DNA of 23,152 nucleotides from TMED27 sp050633165 (GTDB lineage: Bacteria > Pseudomonadota > Alphaproteobacteria > Micavibrionales > Micavibrionaceae). This document shows positions 1-7,900 of the stretch, one piece after another (the first letter of the stretch is position 1; each line of letters opens with the position of its first letter). Below the pieces are notes generated by a model. That model was given only the letters and a program-made list of their open reading frames with translations. It was not told the origin of the DNA and did not search any database. The DNA lies in NCBI GenBank assembly GCA_050633165.1, contig JBOEFZ010000033.1:1-23152 (forward strand). The letters run 5' to 3'. The position numbers and the translations under genes are program-made.

Positions 1-14
1 ATTTTATGAGTCCG

Positions 15-530
15 CTACCTAAGTGATCTTTCGAGACGCCTTAAAAAAAGCATTTCTTTGTCTTCTTTGTATTGTTCTTGTTCATCTTCAGGAACAAGAC
101 TATTTAAAAATAATGTCTTAATTCCTTCAAAGCCAACCTCTTCTTTGCAAAAGCCTTCCATGTGCCACGCGAATAAACGAATTGCATTTACTAAATCTTG
201 GTAAGTTATTTGACTAACGCTATCAAAATTTATTGATAGCCCCTCTATAACCAATGGTTCGTAGGTATCGGGTTTTGTATCTGTCACAAACGCAAAGTCC
301 GTAAATCCTTTTTCGTTATCAGCTTCAATAATTAGGTTTGCAATATCTTCCTTATCTTCTGTTTCCGTAAGAACAGAGGTGGGGCCGAAAATTGTTAATT
401 GATTATCATATGAGTCAACTGCGCAATTTTGATCAAATGTATCACTTCTCTGTGCGATGGCATCAATTGCATCCCTGAAATGATGCATTAGCGCTATTTG
501 TAATTTTATACTCGGACTTTTTGCTGTCAT
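15..530 (-). CDS. Hypothetical acidic protein, orphan
   Basis: I do not recognise this 171-residue protein. It has no signal peptide, no membrane segment and no cysteine or histidine pattern that suggests a metal site. It is rich in Asp and Glu, with a basic tail ending in RRLERSLR. The N-terminal part (about 1-30) looks helical, and the middle could be mixed alpha/beta. Its codons are clearly more A/T-rich than those of the adjacent parC, suggesting recent acquisition or weak selection. It is transcribed divergently from parC with about 100 bp between the two starts. No strong Shine-Dalgarno sequence precedes the ATG. The long uninterrupted frame and absence of a better frame on the other strand support a real gene; its function is unknown. 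Confidence 0.6.
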   Translation of the reverse strand: MTAKSPSIKLQIALMHHFRDAIDAIAQRSDTFDQNCAVDSYDNQLTIFGPTSVLTETEDKEDIANLIIEADNEKGFTDFAFVTDTKPDTYEPLVIEGLSINFDSVSQITYQDLVNAIRLFAWHMEGFCKEEVGFEGIKTLFLNSLVPEDEQEQYKEDKEMLFLRRLERSLR

Positions 531-634
531 GCTCGGGTAATGAAGGTCTTTTAAAAATATGTCAATAAAATAATATGTGGCTAATCCCTTAGAACCCTTT
601 GTGCTTCACGTGTTCTTGGTGTTAAACAGTATGT

Positions 635-2869
635 ATGAGTGAAAATATATTGCCTGAAGATCATAATGTTTTAGACCAGCCGTTTGGGGAGATATTGTCC
701 GAGCGGTATTTGAATTATGCGTTGTCGACGATTATGTCGCGCTCGCTCCCCGATGTGCGGGACGGGATGAAGCCGGTGCATCGGCGGTTGATGTATGCGA
801 TGTATCAGCTCAAGCTGAATCCCAATAATGCGCCGAAGAAATCCGCGCGGGTGGTCGGGGATGTGATTGGTAAGTTTCACCCGCATGGTGATACGGCCGT
901 TTATGATGCGATGGTGCGGCTTGCGCAGGATTTTGCGCAGCGTTATCCGCTTGTCGACGGGCAGGGGAATTTCGGGAATATTGATGGCGATAATGCGGCG
1001 GCGATGCGGTATACGGAGGCGCGGCTGACGGATGTTGCGCTCTTGTTGCTGGACGGGATTGAGGAGGATGCGGTTGATTTTCGTCCGACTTATGATGGGT
1101 CGGAGAATGAGCCGGTTGTCCTGCCCGGGGGATTTCCGAATTTGCTGGCGAATGGGTCGAGCGGGATTGCGGTGGGGATGGCGACATCTATTCCGCCGCA
1201 TAATGTCGAGGGGCTTTGCGATGCGATGCTTACGATGCTGGATCGGGATTGTGAAGTCGCAGAATTGGTTCAACATGTGGGTGGGCCGGATTTCCCTACG
1301 GGCGGAACTCTTGTGGAAGATCAAGGGGATATCGTAAAGGCTTATGAAACCGGACGAGGGTCATTTCGGGTCAGGGCGAAGTGGGAGCGTGAGGATTTGG
1401 GGCGCGGCATGTATCAGATTGTCGTGTCGGAAATTCCCTATCAGGTGCAAAAATCGAAATTGATCGAGAAGATTGCGGATTTGATCCATGCGAAGAAATT
1501 GCCGATGCTGGATGATGTTCGGGATGAGAGTGCGGAGGATGTTCGCCTGATCCTTGTGCCGAAGAGCAAGAATGTCGAGCCGGAATTATTGATGGAGGCG
1601 TTGTTCCGCAATACGGATCTGGAGAACCGCTTTAGCCTGAATATGAATGTGTTGGATAATGGTTTGGTGCCGCGTGTCATGAACCTTAAAGAGGTGTTGC
1701 AGGCGTGGATGGATCATCAGCAAGTTGTGTTGGTGCGGCGCGCGCAATTTAGGCTTGAGAAGGTTTTGCACCGGTTGGAGGTTTTGGCCGGATATTTGAT
1801 TGTTTATCTGAATATCGATGAGGTGATCCGCATTATCCGGTTTGAGGATGAGCCGAAGGTGGAATTGATGAAGGCGTTTGGGCTTTCGGAGGTTCAGGTT
1901 GAGGCGGTTTTGAACCTTCGTTTGCGTCGCTTGCATAAGCTTGAGGAAGTGGAAATCAAGGCTGAGCATGATAAATTGAGCGAGGAGCGTGATGCGCTTG
2001 AGACGCTTATCGGGTCAGAGGCGCGTCAGTGGACGCGGATCAAGAAGCAGATACAGGCATTGAAGAAGCAGTTTGGTGGCGATACGGAATTGGGCGCGCG
2101 GCGGACTGTTCTTGGCTGTGCGCCTGCGCCGATTGCGGTGGATCTGGATGCGGCGATGATCGAGAAAGAGTCGATTACGATTATATGCTCGGCGCAGGGT
2201 TGGATTCGCGCGATGAAGGGGCATGGTGTTGCGATTGCTGACCTTAAGTATAAGGACGGGGATAAGGGGCGCTTTGTGATTGAGGCGCAGACGACGGATA
2301 AGCTGCTTGTCTTTGGCACGAATGGGCGGTTTTATACGGTTGGTTGCGATAAATTGCCGCCGGGGCGGGGCTTTGGCGAGCCGTTGCGGATTATGGTTGA
2401 TTTGCCCAATGATGTGCAGGTTGCGGCGATGCGTCTGCATCGGGAGGGGCAGAAGCTGCTTGTGGCGGCAAATACGGGTCATGGGTTCATTGTGAAGTCA
2501 GAGGATGTTTTGGCGCAAACCAAGAGTGGGAAACAGGTTTTGAATGTTTCGGGTGATGCGGTTGCGGCGCTTTGTAAGCCTGTTGACCCGACGCATGACC
2601 ATGTGGCGGTGATTGGGAAAAACCGGAAGATGCTTGTGTTCGCGCTTGAGGAGCTGCCCGAGATGGGGCGCGGTAAGGGCGTGATTTTGCAGAAATACAA
2701 GGATGGCGGGATTTCGGATGTGAAGTCATTTGCGATGGAAAGCGGTTTGGAATTTAAATATGGTAGCGGGACGACTGTACCGGAGGATATCACCCCTTGG
2801 GTCGGGAAACGCGCAAGCGCCGGACGGTTGCCGCCGAATGGGTTTCCGAAGAATAACCGGTTTGATTAA
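635..2869 (+). CDS. parC: DNA topoisomerase IV subunit A (ParC)
   Basis: This is the breakage-reunion subunit of topoisomerase IV, which works with ParE to decatenate daughter chromosomes. At 744 residues it has the usual alphaproteobacterial length. The N-terminal winged-helix/tower region carries PDVRDGMKPVHRR (about 39-51) and the catalytic tyrosine in RYTEARLT (Tyr126). The quinolone-determining segment reads GKFHPHGDTAVYD (79-91), with Thr87 and Asp91 at the positions of E. coli Ser80 and Glu84. The C-terminal part has weakly conserved beta-pinwheel blades rather than a canonical GyrA box, supporting ParC over GyrA. No good ribosome-binding site precedes the ATG, but this start gives the expected N-terminus. 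A hairpin repeat follows 19 bp after the stop. Confidence 0.95.
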   Translation: MSENILPEDHNVLDQPFGEILSERYLNYALSTIMSRSLPDVRDGMKPVHRRLMYAMYQLKLNPNNAPKKSARVVGDVIGKFHPHGDTAVYDAMVRLAQDFAQRYPLVDGQGNFGNIDGDNAAAMRYTEARLTDVALLLLDGIEEDAVDFRPTYDGSENEPVVLPGGFPNLLANGSSGIAVGMATSIPPHNVEGLCDAMLTMLDRDCEVAELVQHVGGPDFPTGGTLVEDQGDIVKAYETGRGSFRVRAKWEREDLGRGMYQIVVSEIPYQVQKSKLIEKIADLIHAKKLPMLDDVRDESAEDVRLILVPKSKNVEPELLMEALFRNTDLENRFSLNMNVLDNGLVPRVMNLKEVLQAWMDHQQVVLVRRAQFRLEKVLHRLEVLAGYLIVYLNIDEVIRIIRFEDEPKVELMKAFGLSEVQVEAVLNLRLRRLHKLEEVEIKAEHDKLSEERDALETLIGSEARQWTRIKKQIQALKKQFGGDTELGARRTVLGCAPAPIAVDLDAAMIEKESITIICSAQGWIRAMKGHGVAIADLKYKDGDKGRFVIEAQTTDKLLVFGTNGRFYTVGCDKLPPGRGFGEPLRIMVDLPNDVQVAAMRLHREGQKLLVAANTGHGFIVKSEDVLAQTKSGKQVLNVSGDAVAALCKPVDPTHDHVAVIGKNRKMLVFALEELPEMGRGKGVILQKYKDGGISDVKSFAMESGLEFKYGSGTTVPEDITPWVGKRASAGRLPPNGFPKNNRFD

Positions 2870-2888
2870 ATTTTAACAGCTCTTCACG

Positions 2889-2995
2889 ATTTTACAGGTC
2901 TGCAAATGCCCCCTTTTTGCGCTTCCGCGCCTCACGTACAAAATGTACGCTGCGGTGCGGTTCTCAAAAGCGTGCATTTTCGACGGCTGTAAAAT
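2889..2995 (+). repeat. Dispersed intergenic hairpin, copy A (after parC)
   Basis: Imperfect inverted repeat of about 107 bp. The outer arms are ATTTTACAG (2889-2897) and CTGTAAAAT (2987-2995). The apex is a short palindrome CTCACGTAC...GTACGCTGCG (2931-2954). Copies B and C share the outer-arm elements (CTGCAAA on the left, TTTTCG on the right) and the GTAC-GTAC apex. It begins 19 bp after the parC stop. It may be a terminator-like or mRNA 3'-end structure, or a non-autonomous mobile repeat; the sequence does not decide. Confidence 0.75.
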
Positions 2996-3014
2996 TGCGA
3001 ATAGCCGTCAAAAT

Positions 3015-3198
3015 TACAGCCTAACCAAATAACAATGATTCAAAAAAACGTCATTCCGGAGGCAAGCCGAAGGCTTGCTTAAACATCCGGAATCCACATG
3101 CGAGCTTCGAAGAAGCTCACTTTGCCAGATCCCCGCTGTTTAAGCACTTCTTCGAAGTGCCGCGGGGATGGCAATCATTGTTATTTGGTTAGGCTATA
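3015..3198. repeat. 184-bp palindrome of nested palindromes (MITE-like)
   Basis: A perfect 23-bp inverted repeat bounds the element: 3018-3040 and 3173-3195, extendable to 3015 and 3198 with one mismatch. Three hairpins lie inside. The first has arms ATTCCGGA (3053-3060) and TCCGGAAT (3086-3093), enclosing GCAAGCC-gaa-GGCTTGC (3062-3078). The central one is GAGCTTC-gaa-GAAGCTC (3102-3118). The third has arms ATCCCCGC (3129-3136) and GCGGGGAT (3162-3169), enclosing GCACTTC-ttc-GAAGTGC (3144-3160). The left and right halves are diverged reverse complements: TTAAACA follows the first inner hairpin and TGTTTAA precedes the third. No ORF or clear target-site duplication is present. Together with copy A it fills the 379-bp gap between parC and the MarR gene. 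Confidence 0.85.
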
Positions 3199-3248
3199 TA
3201 TTTTTAATTGATGGTTTGTTCGGTAGGGGGGGGTGCATTGTGTGGTTT

Positions 3249-3713
3249 TTAAAACCCGCCTGAATACCCGCCGGTTTGGCTGGCCCAGAAGCGTTCCAGG
3301 AGTTTTAGGGTTTCGTTGAGTTCGCGTAGGCGTTCGTCGTTGATTTCGGTGCCGGAGATTTGGCTTTCTTGGCGGTCGAACATTTCGGAGATTATTTTTT
3401 TGAGTTCCAGCCCTTTTTCAGAGAGTTTTACGCGGATGGAGCGTTTGTCGTGGACGGAGCGTTGTTGTTCGAGGTAGCCGTTTTCCACCATTTTTTTCAC
3501 GTTATAGGAAACGTTTGATCCGAGGTAGTAGCCGCGGATTGTGAGTTCGCCAACGGTGAGCTCGTCATCGCCGACATTATAGAGAATCATGCTTTGGACA
3601 TTGTTGATGTCTTGGATGTTCTTTTTATCCAATTCGACCTTTAATACATCCAGAAAGTGGCGGTGGAGGCGCTCTATCAGTTGGATGGATTCATAGTAGG
3701 GTGTTGGTATCAC
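3249..3713 (-). CDS. MarR-family winged-helix regulator, LdtR-like
   Basis: A 154-residue DNA-binding regulator of the MarR superfamily. Helices at the N-terminus (about 5-45) resemble the dimerisation region. The winged helix-turn-helix is about residues 50-105, with ELTIRGYYLGSNVSYNVKKM as the recognition helix region and a wing around HDKRSIRVKLSEKG. The GYYLGSNVSYN segment and overall plan match the alphaproteobacterial LdtR-type group as I remember it. In rhizobia and Liberibacter, LdtR controls cell-wall L,D-transpeptidase and stress genes; applying that role here is inference. It starts with GTG at 3713, with GGAG ten bases upstream. It is divergent from hemB, so the 139-bp shared intergenic region may hold an autoregulatory operator, though none was identified. 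Confidence 0.85.
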   Translation of the reverse strand: MIPTPYYESIQLIERLHRHFLDVLKVELDKKNIQDINNVQSMILYNVGDDELTVGELTIRGYYLGSNVSYNVKKMVENGYLEQQRSVHDKRSIRVKLSEKGLELKKIISEMFDRQESQISGTEINDERLRELNETLKLLERFWASQTGGYSGGF

Positions 3714-3852
3714 GGCGTGTTTGCTCCAAATCGTTATTTCAGATGGATAAGTTTGAAGGGCTATAGATATAAAATCAATAGGCTTGTTTTATGCGCTTGA
3801 TTTGGGGTAGGCGCAGGGACTATGTTTGGCGAGCTATAGGGAGCGAAAAGAT

Positions 3853-4845
3853 ATGATAAAGTCTGTTGTTAGAATGCGTCGTTTGCGGAAAAGTCCTTGG
3901 ATTCGGGATATGGTGGCGGAGCATCATTTGCGGGTCAGTGACCTTATATTGCCCCTCTTTGTGACCGAGGGTGAGGGCGTGCGGGAGGCGGTTTCGTCTT
4001 TGTCGGGGGTGGAGAGACGGTCAATTGATTTAACGATTGAGGTGGTTAAGGGGGCGCGGGATTTGGGGATTCCGGCGATTGCGTTATTTCCGGTTACGCC
4101 GATTGAGGCGAAGCGTGAGGACGGGGCGGAGGCGTATAATCCGGATAACCTGATCTGTCGGGCGATTGCGGCGATTAAGCGGGGCGTGCCGGATATCGGG
4201 ATTATTACGGATGTGGCGCTTGATCCGTATACGACCCATGGGCATGACGGGGTTTTGTCGGATGCGGGCGAGATTTTGAATGACGAGACGCTCGGGATTT
4301 TGTGTAAGCAGGCGGTGGTGCAGGCGGCGGCGGGGGCGGATGTTATTGCGCCGTCGGATATGATGGATGGGCGGGTGGCGGTTATTCGTGAGGCGCTTGA
4401 TGAGGCGGGGTTTACGGATGTTTCCATTCTTTCTTATGCGGCGAAATATGCGTCGTGTTTTTATGGGCCGTTTCGGGATGCGGTGAGTTCTTCGGGGGCG
4501 CTTAAGGGGGATAAGAAGACGTATCAGATGAATCCGGCGAATAGTGATGAGGCGTTGCGGGAGGTGGCGTTGGATATTGATGAGGGGGCGGATATGGTGA
4601 TGGTCAAGCCCGGTTTGCCTTATCTGGATATTGTGCGGCGCGTGCGGGAGGAATTTGCAATGCCGACATTTGCGTATCATGTGAGTGGTGAGTATGCGAT
4701 GTTGCGCGCGGCGGCGGGGAATGGGTGGCTGGATTATGAGGCGGCGTTGATGGAGACGCTATTGTCATTTAAGCGTGCGGGGTGTGATGGGATTTTGACT
4801 TATGGGGCGATGGATGCGGCGAAAATTTTAGAGACTGCTCGTTAA
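3853..4845 (+). CDS. hemB: Delta-aminolevulinic acid dehydratase (porphobilinogen synthase)
   Basis: Condenses two 5-aminolevulinate molecules to porphobilinogen in the cytosolic haem pathway. The 330-residue product has both Schiff-base lysines: K198 in SYAAKYAS and K252 in MVMVKPG. The metal-loop segment DVALDPYTTHGHDG (120-133) has aspartates where zinc-type enzymes have cysteines, the magnesium-dependent form typical of alphaproteobacteria. The QMNPANSDEALRE signature is present. An upstream in-frame TTG at 3826 would add nine residues, but ATG 3853 has AGGGAG nine bases before it and starts at the usual N-terminus. Hairpin copy B follows the stop closely. Confidence 0.95.
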   Translation: MIKSVVRMRRLRKSPWIRDMVAEHHLRVSDLILPLFVTEGEGVREAVSSLSGVERRSIDLTIEVVKGARDLGIPAIALFPVTPIEAKREDGAEAYNPDNLICRAIAAIKRGVPDIGIITDVALDPYTTHGHDGVLSDAGEILNDETLGILCKQAVVQAAAGADVIAPSDMMDGRVAVIREALDEAGFTDVSILSYAAKYASCFYGPFRDAVSSSGALKGDKKTYQMNPANSDEALREVALDIDEGADMVMVKPGLPYLDIVRRVREEFAMPTFAYHVSGEYAMLRAAAGNGWLDYEAALMETLLSFKRAGCDGILTYGAMDAAKILETAR

Positions 4846-4856
4846 TTGCGATACAT

Positions 4857-4960
4857 GGGCTGCAAATAACATTTTTCTGTACTTCCAGTGCTCACGTACG
4901 AAATGTACGTGCTATAGGCGGTGGGGCGCCGGTTCTCGAAAAACGCCATTTTCGCCGCAT
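4857..4960 (+). repeat. Dispersed intergenic hairpin, copy B (after hemB)
   Basis: A diverged relative of copies A and C. The left arm begins GGGCTGCAAATAACATTTTTC and the right arm ends AAAAACGCCATTTTCGCCGC, which are near-complementary. The apex is a perfect CACGTAC-gaaat-GTACGTG (4893-4911). It lies about 12 bp after the hemB stop, in the same orientation relative to the upstream gene as the other two. Short arms CGTTAAT (4840-4846) and ATTAACG (4969-4975) extend the dyad outward and overlap the hemB stop codon. Confidence 0.65.
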
Positions 4961-5066
4961 TTCTCCTTATTAACGAACCGTCTCTAAAGTCTTAACTTTA
5001 TGCTGCATTTTGTGGTAAGCTTAGGAATTACTGCGTCGTTTTAATCCTTAACGCCTTTATCCTTAT

Positions 5067-6866
5067 ATGAGCAACGATACTATTAAAGAACAGCGGGATC
5101 GCTTTGTCGCCTTTGCTTTTGCATCGGCGGATTTGTTCGTTGAGGCGGATGCGGGGGATAAGATTGTTTATGCGCAAGGGGCGGTTAATACGCTGACGGG
5201 GACGGATGAGGATCTGTTGATCGGGAAGAATTGGTTGCAGTTATTTGCGCCGAAAGACCATTCGAAATTGATAGAGATGCAGGATGCGGCGAAGGCGGCG
5301 ATGCGCTGTGGGCCTTTGGTTGTGGAGCTGTCTAAGGAGATTGATGCGGATCGTAAGGCGGTTGTGACGGCGATCCGGATGCCGGGGGTGCATGGATTTT
5401 ATCTGACGATTGGGGTGAGTGATTTGGAGGCGGATGTGTTGGATGTATTCGCGCAGATGAATGCTGCGCCGTCGTCGTCTGCACCGAAAGAGGCGGTGGT
5501 TGATGTTGTGGAGGAGGTTGTTGAAGCTGTGCCAGAACCTGCAACGGAGGTTGCGGATGAAGTGGCTGATGTTGACGCTTTGGAAGATATTGTGGGGGAA
5601 GAGGCAGATGTTCCTGTGGCCGAGGCGGTTGAGGAAGAGCCGGCTGCGCCGCAGATTATATATACGAAGGATGATTTGATCGGTGATGCGGAGAAGGCGT
5701 TTGCCTTTGCCAAGGGGTATGATGTTGATGCCAAGGTGACGGTGTTTGATTTCGGGCAGCCGGAGGATATCGATGATGCGCAATGGGCGGAAATTATCGG
5801 GCAGATCAGTATGGAGTTGCGCGCGCAATCAATTGCGGGCGAGGCGGCAGCGCAGATTACGGAGAATAGTTTCAGTGTTATCCATGATGGGGAAACCACC
5901 GCCGAGGATATGCAAGCGCGGATCGAGGATATTATCGAGGCGTTTCGTGATGCGGGCGAGGGCGAGGATTTTGTGTTTGAAATTGCGTCAAAGACGATTG
6001 ATTCCGATATTGCGGATATGGAGGTCGAGGATGCGGCGCGGGCGCTTCATTATACGATTAATGATATCGAGAAAAAGGGTGTTGATACCTCAATTGATGG
6101 ATTGAAAAATGGCTATAAGACTTTGGTTGAAAGCAATAAACAGAAGTTGCGGGAGCTTGAGAATATTATCGAGCGGGTTGATTTTGATTTGTTTTTTCAG
6201 CCGATTGTGGATTTGAAATCGCGGGAGCTGGATCATTATGAGGTGTTTAGCCGATTTAAGGATGGTCCGACACAAGAATGGATTATGTTCGGGGAAGATA
6301 CCGATTTAATTGCGAAGTTTGATTTGGCGGTGGTCGAGCGAGTGATGAACTTTATTCATTATAAGGCGGGGACGACGCGGCGGAAGTTCTCGATTAATCT
6401 GTCGTGTAAGTCGTTAGAGAGCGAAGAGTTTTTTGATGCGTTGCTGGAGCAGCTCGAGGAACGGGATTTGAGAGACCGGATCATGTTTGAATTGATTGAT
6501 TCAACGCATGTGAAGGATACATCGAAGGCGACGATTTTCTTTAGCCGTTTGAAAAATGAGGGTTATGACATCTTGCTTGATGATTTTAGTGGAGAGGACA
6601 AGTCTCTTGCGATTCTTGATGGGATGGATGTTGATTTTGTGAAACTGGATGGGCGTTTTACACGGCTTTTGACGCAATCGGAGACAGATGCGGATGCGGT
6701 GAAGGCGTTGGTGGATGCGTGTCGGGATTTGAAAACACCGGTGATTGCGGAATTTGTCGAGACGCAAGAGCAGCTTGATGCGCTTGTTGCTTTGGGGATT
6801 AGGCTCGGGCAGGGGTATTTTTTGGGTGAGCCTACGAATAAGCCGGATTATGTGCCATCGGTTTAA
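5067..6866 (+). CDS. PAS and degenerate EAL-domain protein
   Basis: A 599-residue soluble protein. Residues about 10-125 look like a PAS sensory domain (LFVEADAGDKIVYAQGA...GKNWLQLF). Residues about 135-200 are a Glu/Val/Ala-rich, low-complexity linker. Residues 200-365 are unassigned, ending in a probable coiled coil. Residues 370-595 form an EAL (cyclic-di-GMP phosphodiesterase-type) domain. The EAL signature reads EVF, and the usual DDFGTGYSSL loop reads DDFSGEDKSL. INLS, ELID, DFVKLD, AEFVET and QGYFLG are retained. Metal ligands therefore look largely present but the catalytic loop is altered, so the protein may bind c-di-GMP without hydrolysing it. It precedes motA by 143 bp, suggesting a flagellar or motility role (inference). 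No clear ribosome-binding site was seen. Confidence 0.85.
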   Translation: MSNDTIKEQRDRFVAFAFASADLFVEADAGDKIVYAQGAVNTLTGTDEDLLIGKNWLQLFAPKDHSKLIEMQDAAKAAMRCGPLVVELSKEIDADRKAVVTAIRMPGVHGFYLTIGVSDLEADVLDVFAQMNAAPSSSAPKEAVVDVVEEVVEAVPEPATEVADEVADVDALEDIVGEEADVPVAEAVEEEPAAPQIIYTKDDLIGDAEKAFAFAKGYDVDAKVTVFDFGQPEDIDDAQWAEIIGQISMELRAQSIAGEAAAQITENSFSVIHDGETTAEDMQARIEDIIEAFRDAGEGEDFVFEIASKTIDSDIADMEVEDAARALHYTINDIEKKGVDTSIDGLKNGYKTLVESNKQKLRELENIIERVDFDLFFQPIVDLKSRELDHYEVFSRFKDGPTQEWIMFGEDTDLIAKFDLAVVERVMNFIHYKAGTTRRKFSINLSCKSLESEEFFDALLEQLEERDLRDRIMFELIDSTHVKDTSKATIFFSRLKNEGYDILLDDFSGEDKSLAILDGMDVDFVKLDGRFTRLLTQSETDADAVKALVDACRDLKTPVIAEFVETQEQLDALVALGIRLGQGYFLGEPTNKPDYVPSV

Positions 6867-7009
6867 AATGGTTGTTGATCACTCTCATCTAATTGTTGCG
6901 ATTGGCTGTGAAAGCACGCATACTTTTGAGGCGTGAATCTCTTTCATGCTGTCCTGTTTTGAGTTTTTAACCCTGTACGCCTTTTTACATTAAGGATTTT
7001 GATCACGCT

Positions 7010-7900
7010 ATGAAGTTTGTTGGTATTCTTGGTATTTTCGTTTGTACGTTTGGTGGCCTTTTGATTGCTATGCATTTTTATATTCCCGGGTTTATGAAGC
7101 TGATGACGCTTGTTATCACTGCGCTTCCCGGGGAGTTTGTGATTATTATGGGCTGTGCGTTTTCGGCGTTTTTGATCGGGAATAGCATGGAGGTGATTAA
7201 GGGCTGCGGGAAGTATTTGGGTGCGTTGGCCAAGCCGGCGGCTTATGATAAAGATGATTATATGGAGTTGCTCTCCATGTTGTTTACCGTGTTCAAATTG
7301 GCACGGACGAAGGGGTGGCTCGCGCTTGAGGCGCATGTTGAGAACCCGCATGAGAGTGATTTGTTCGGGCAGTTTCCGAAGTTTCAGCATAACCATCATG
7401 CGCTTGTGTTTTTGTGTGATTATTTGCGGATTATCTCGCTCGGGAATGAAAATGCGTTTGAGCTTGAGGCGTTGATGGATCAAGAGATTGAGACGATCGA
7501 GCATCATGAAAATCACCCTGGACATGCGGTGCAGCATATGGCGGATGGTATTCCGGCGCTCGGGATCGTTGCGGCGGTTTTGGGGGTGATTAAAACCATG
7601 TCGGCGATTAGTGAGCCGCCAGAGGTTTTGGGTAAGATGATTGGTGGTGCGCTTGTTGGGACGTTCCTCGGGGTTTGGATTGCGTATGGTATGGTTGGGC
7701 CGATTGCCAGTGCGATGACCGCGAAGGCGGAGACGGAAGTGATGTATTATAAGGCGATTAAGATCGGGATGATTGCGTTTTTGAATGGTGCCGCGCCGCA
7801 GGTGGCGGTGGAGTTCCCGCGCAAGTTCCTCTCGCATGATGTGCAGCCGAGCTTTGCCGAGTTGGAAGATCATTTGAATGAACTTCCGGCGCCGGGTTGA
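7010..7900 (+). CDS. motA: Flagellar motor stator protein MotA
   Basis: Inner-membrane stator subunit that forms a proton channel with MotB and drives the rotor through FliG. At 296 residues it matches the family length. Two N-terminal membrane segments (about 4-24 and 33-56) and two C-terminal ones (about 180-200 and 210-235) flank a cytoplasmic loop. Key residues sit at a constant offset of nine from E. coli: Arg99 (FKLARTKG) and Glu107 (LEAHVENP) correspond to Arg90 and Glu98; Pro182 (DGIPALG) and Pro231 (VGPIASA) correspond to Pro173 and Pro222. An AAGGA lies 13 bases upstream of the ATG, which is rather far. The stop codon abuts the first base of hairpin copy C, which separates motA from motB. 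Confidence 0.95.
   Translation: MKFVGILGIFVCTFGGLLIAMHFYIPGFMKLMTLVITALPGEFVIIMGCAFSAFLIGNSMEVIKGCGKYLGALAKPAAYDKDDYMELLSMLFTVFKLARTKGWLALEAHVENPHESDLFGQFPKFQHNHHALVFLCDYLRIISLGNENAFELEALMDQEIETIEHHENHPGHAVQHMADGIPALGIVAAVLGVIKTMSAISEPPEVLGKMIGGALVGTFLGVWIAYGMVGPIASAMTAKAETEVMYYKAIKIGMIAFLNGAAPQVAVEFPRKFLSHDVQPSFAELEDHLNELPAPG

Noticed and set aside
865..910. Quinolone-resistance change in ParC (Thr87)
   Set aside because: Thr at this position may be the natural residue in the lineage; without relatives to compare, resistance cannot be claimed.
671..1324. Long minus-strand frame within parC
   Set aside because: Arg/His/Pro-rich translation is a shadow of the GC-biased parC codons; no independent support. 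The same applies to other long antisense frames inside hemB, glyA, motA and fabH.
3826..3852. TTG start extending HemB by nine residues
   Set aside because: ATG 3853 has a good ribosome-binding site at the right distance and gives the usual N-terminus.
6875..7006. Repeated TTGATCAC motifs flanking the EAL-motA gap (6875-6882 and 6999-7006)
   Set aside because: Eight bases is too short, and two occurrences too few, to call an operator.
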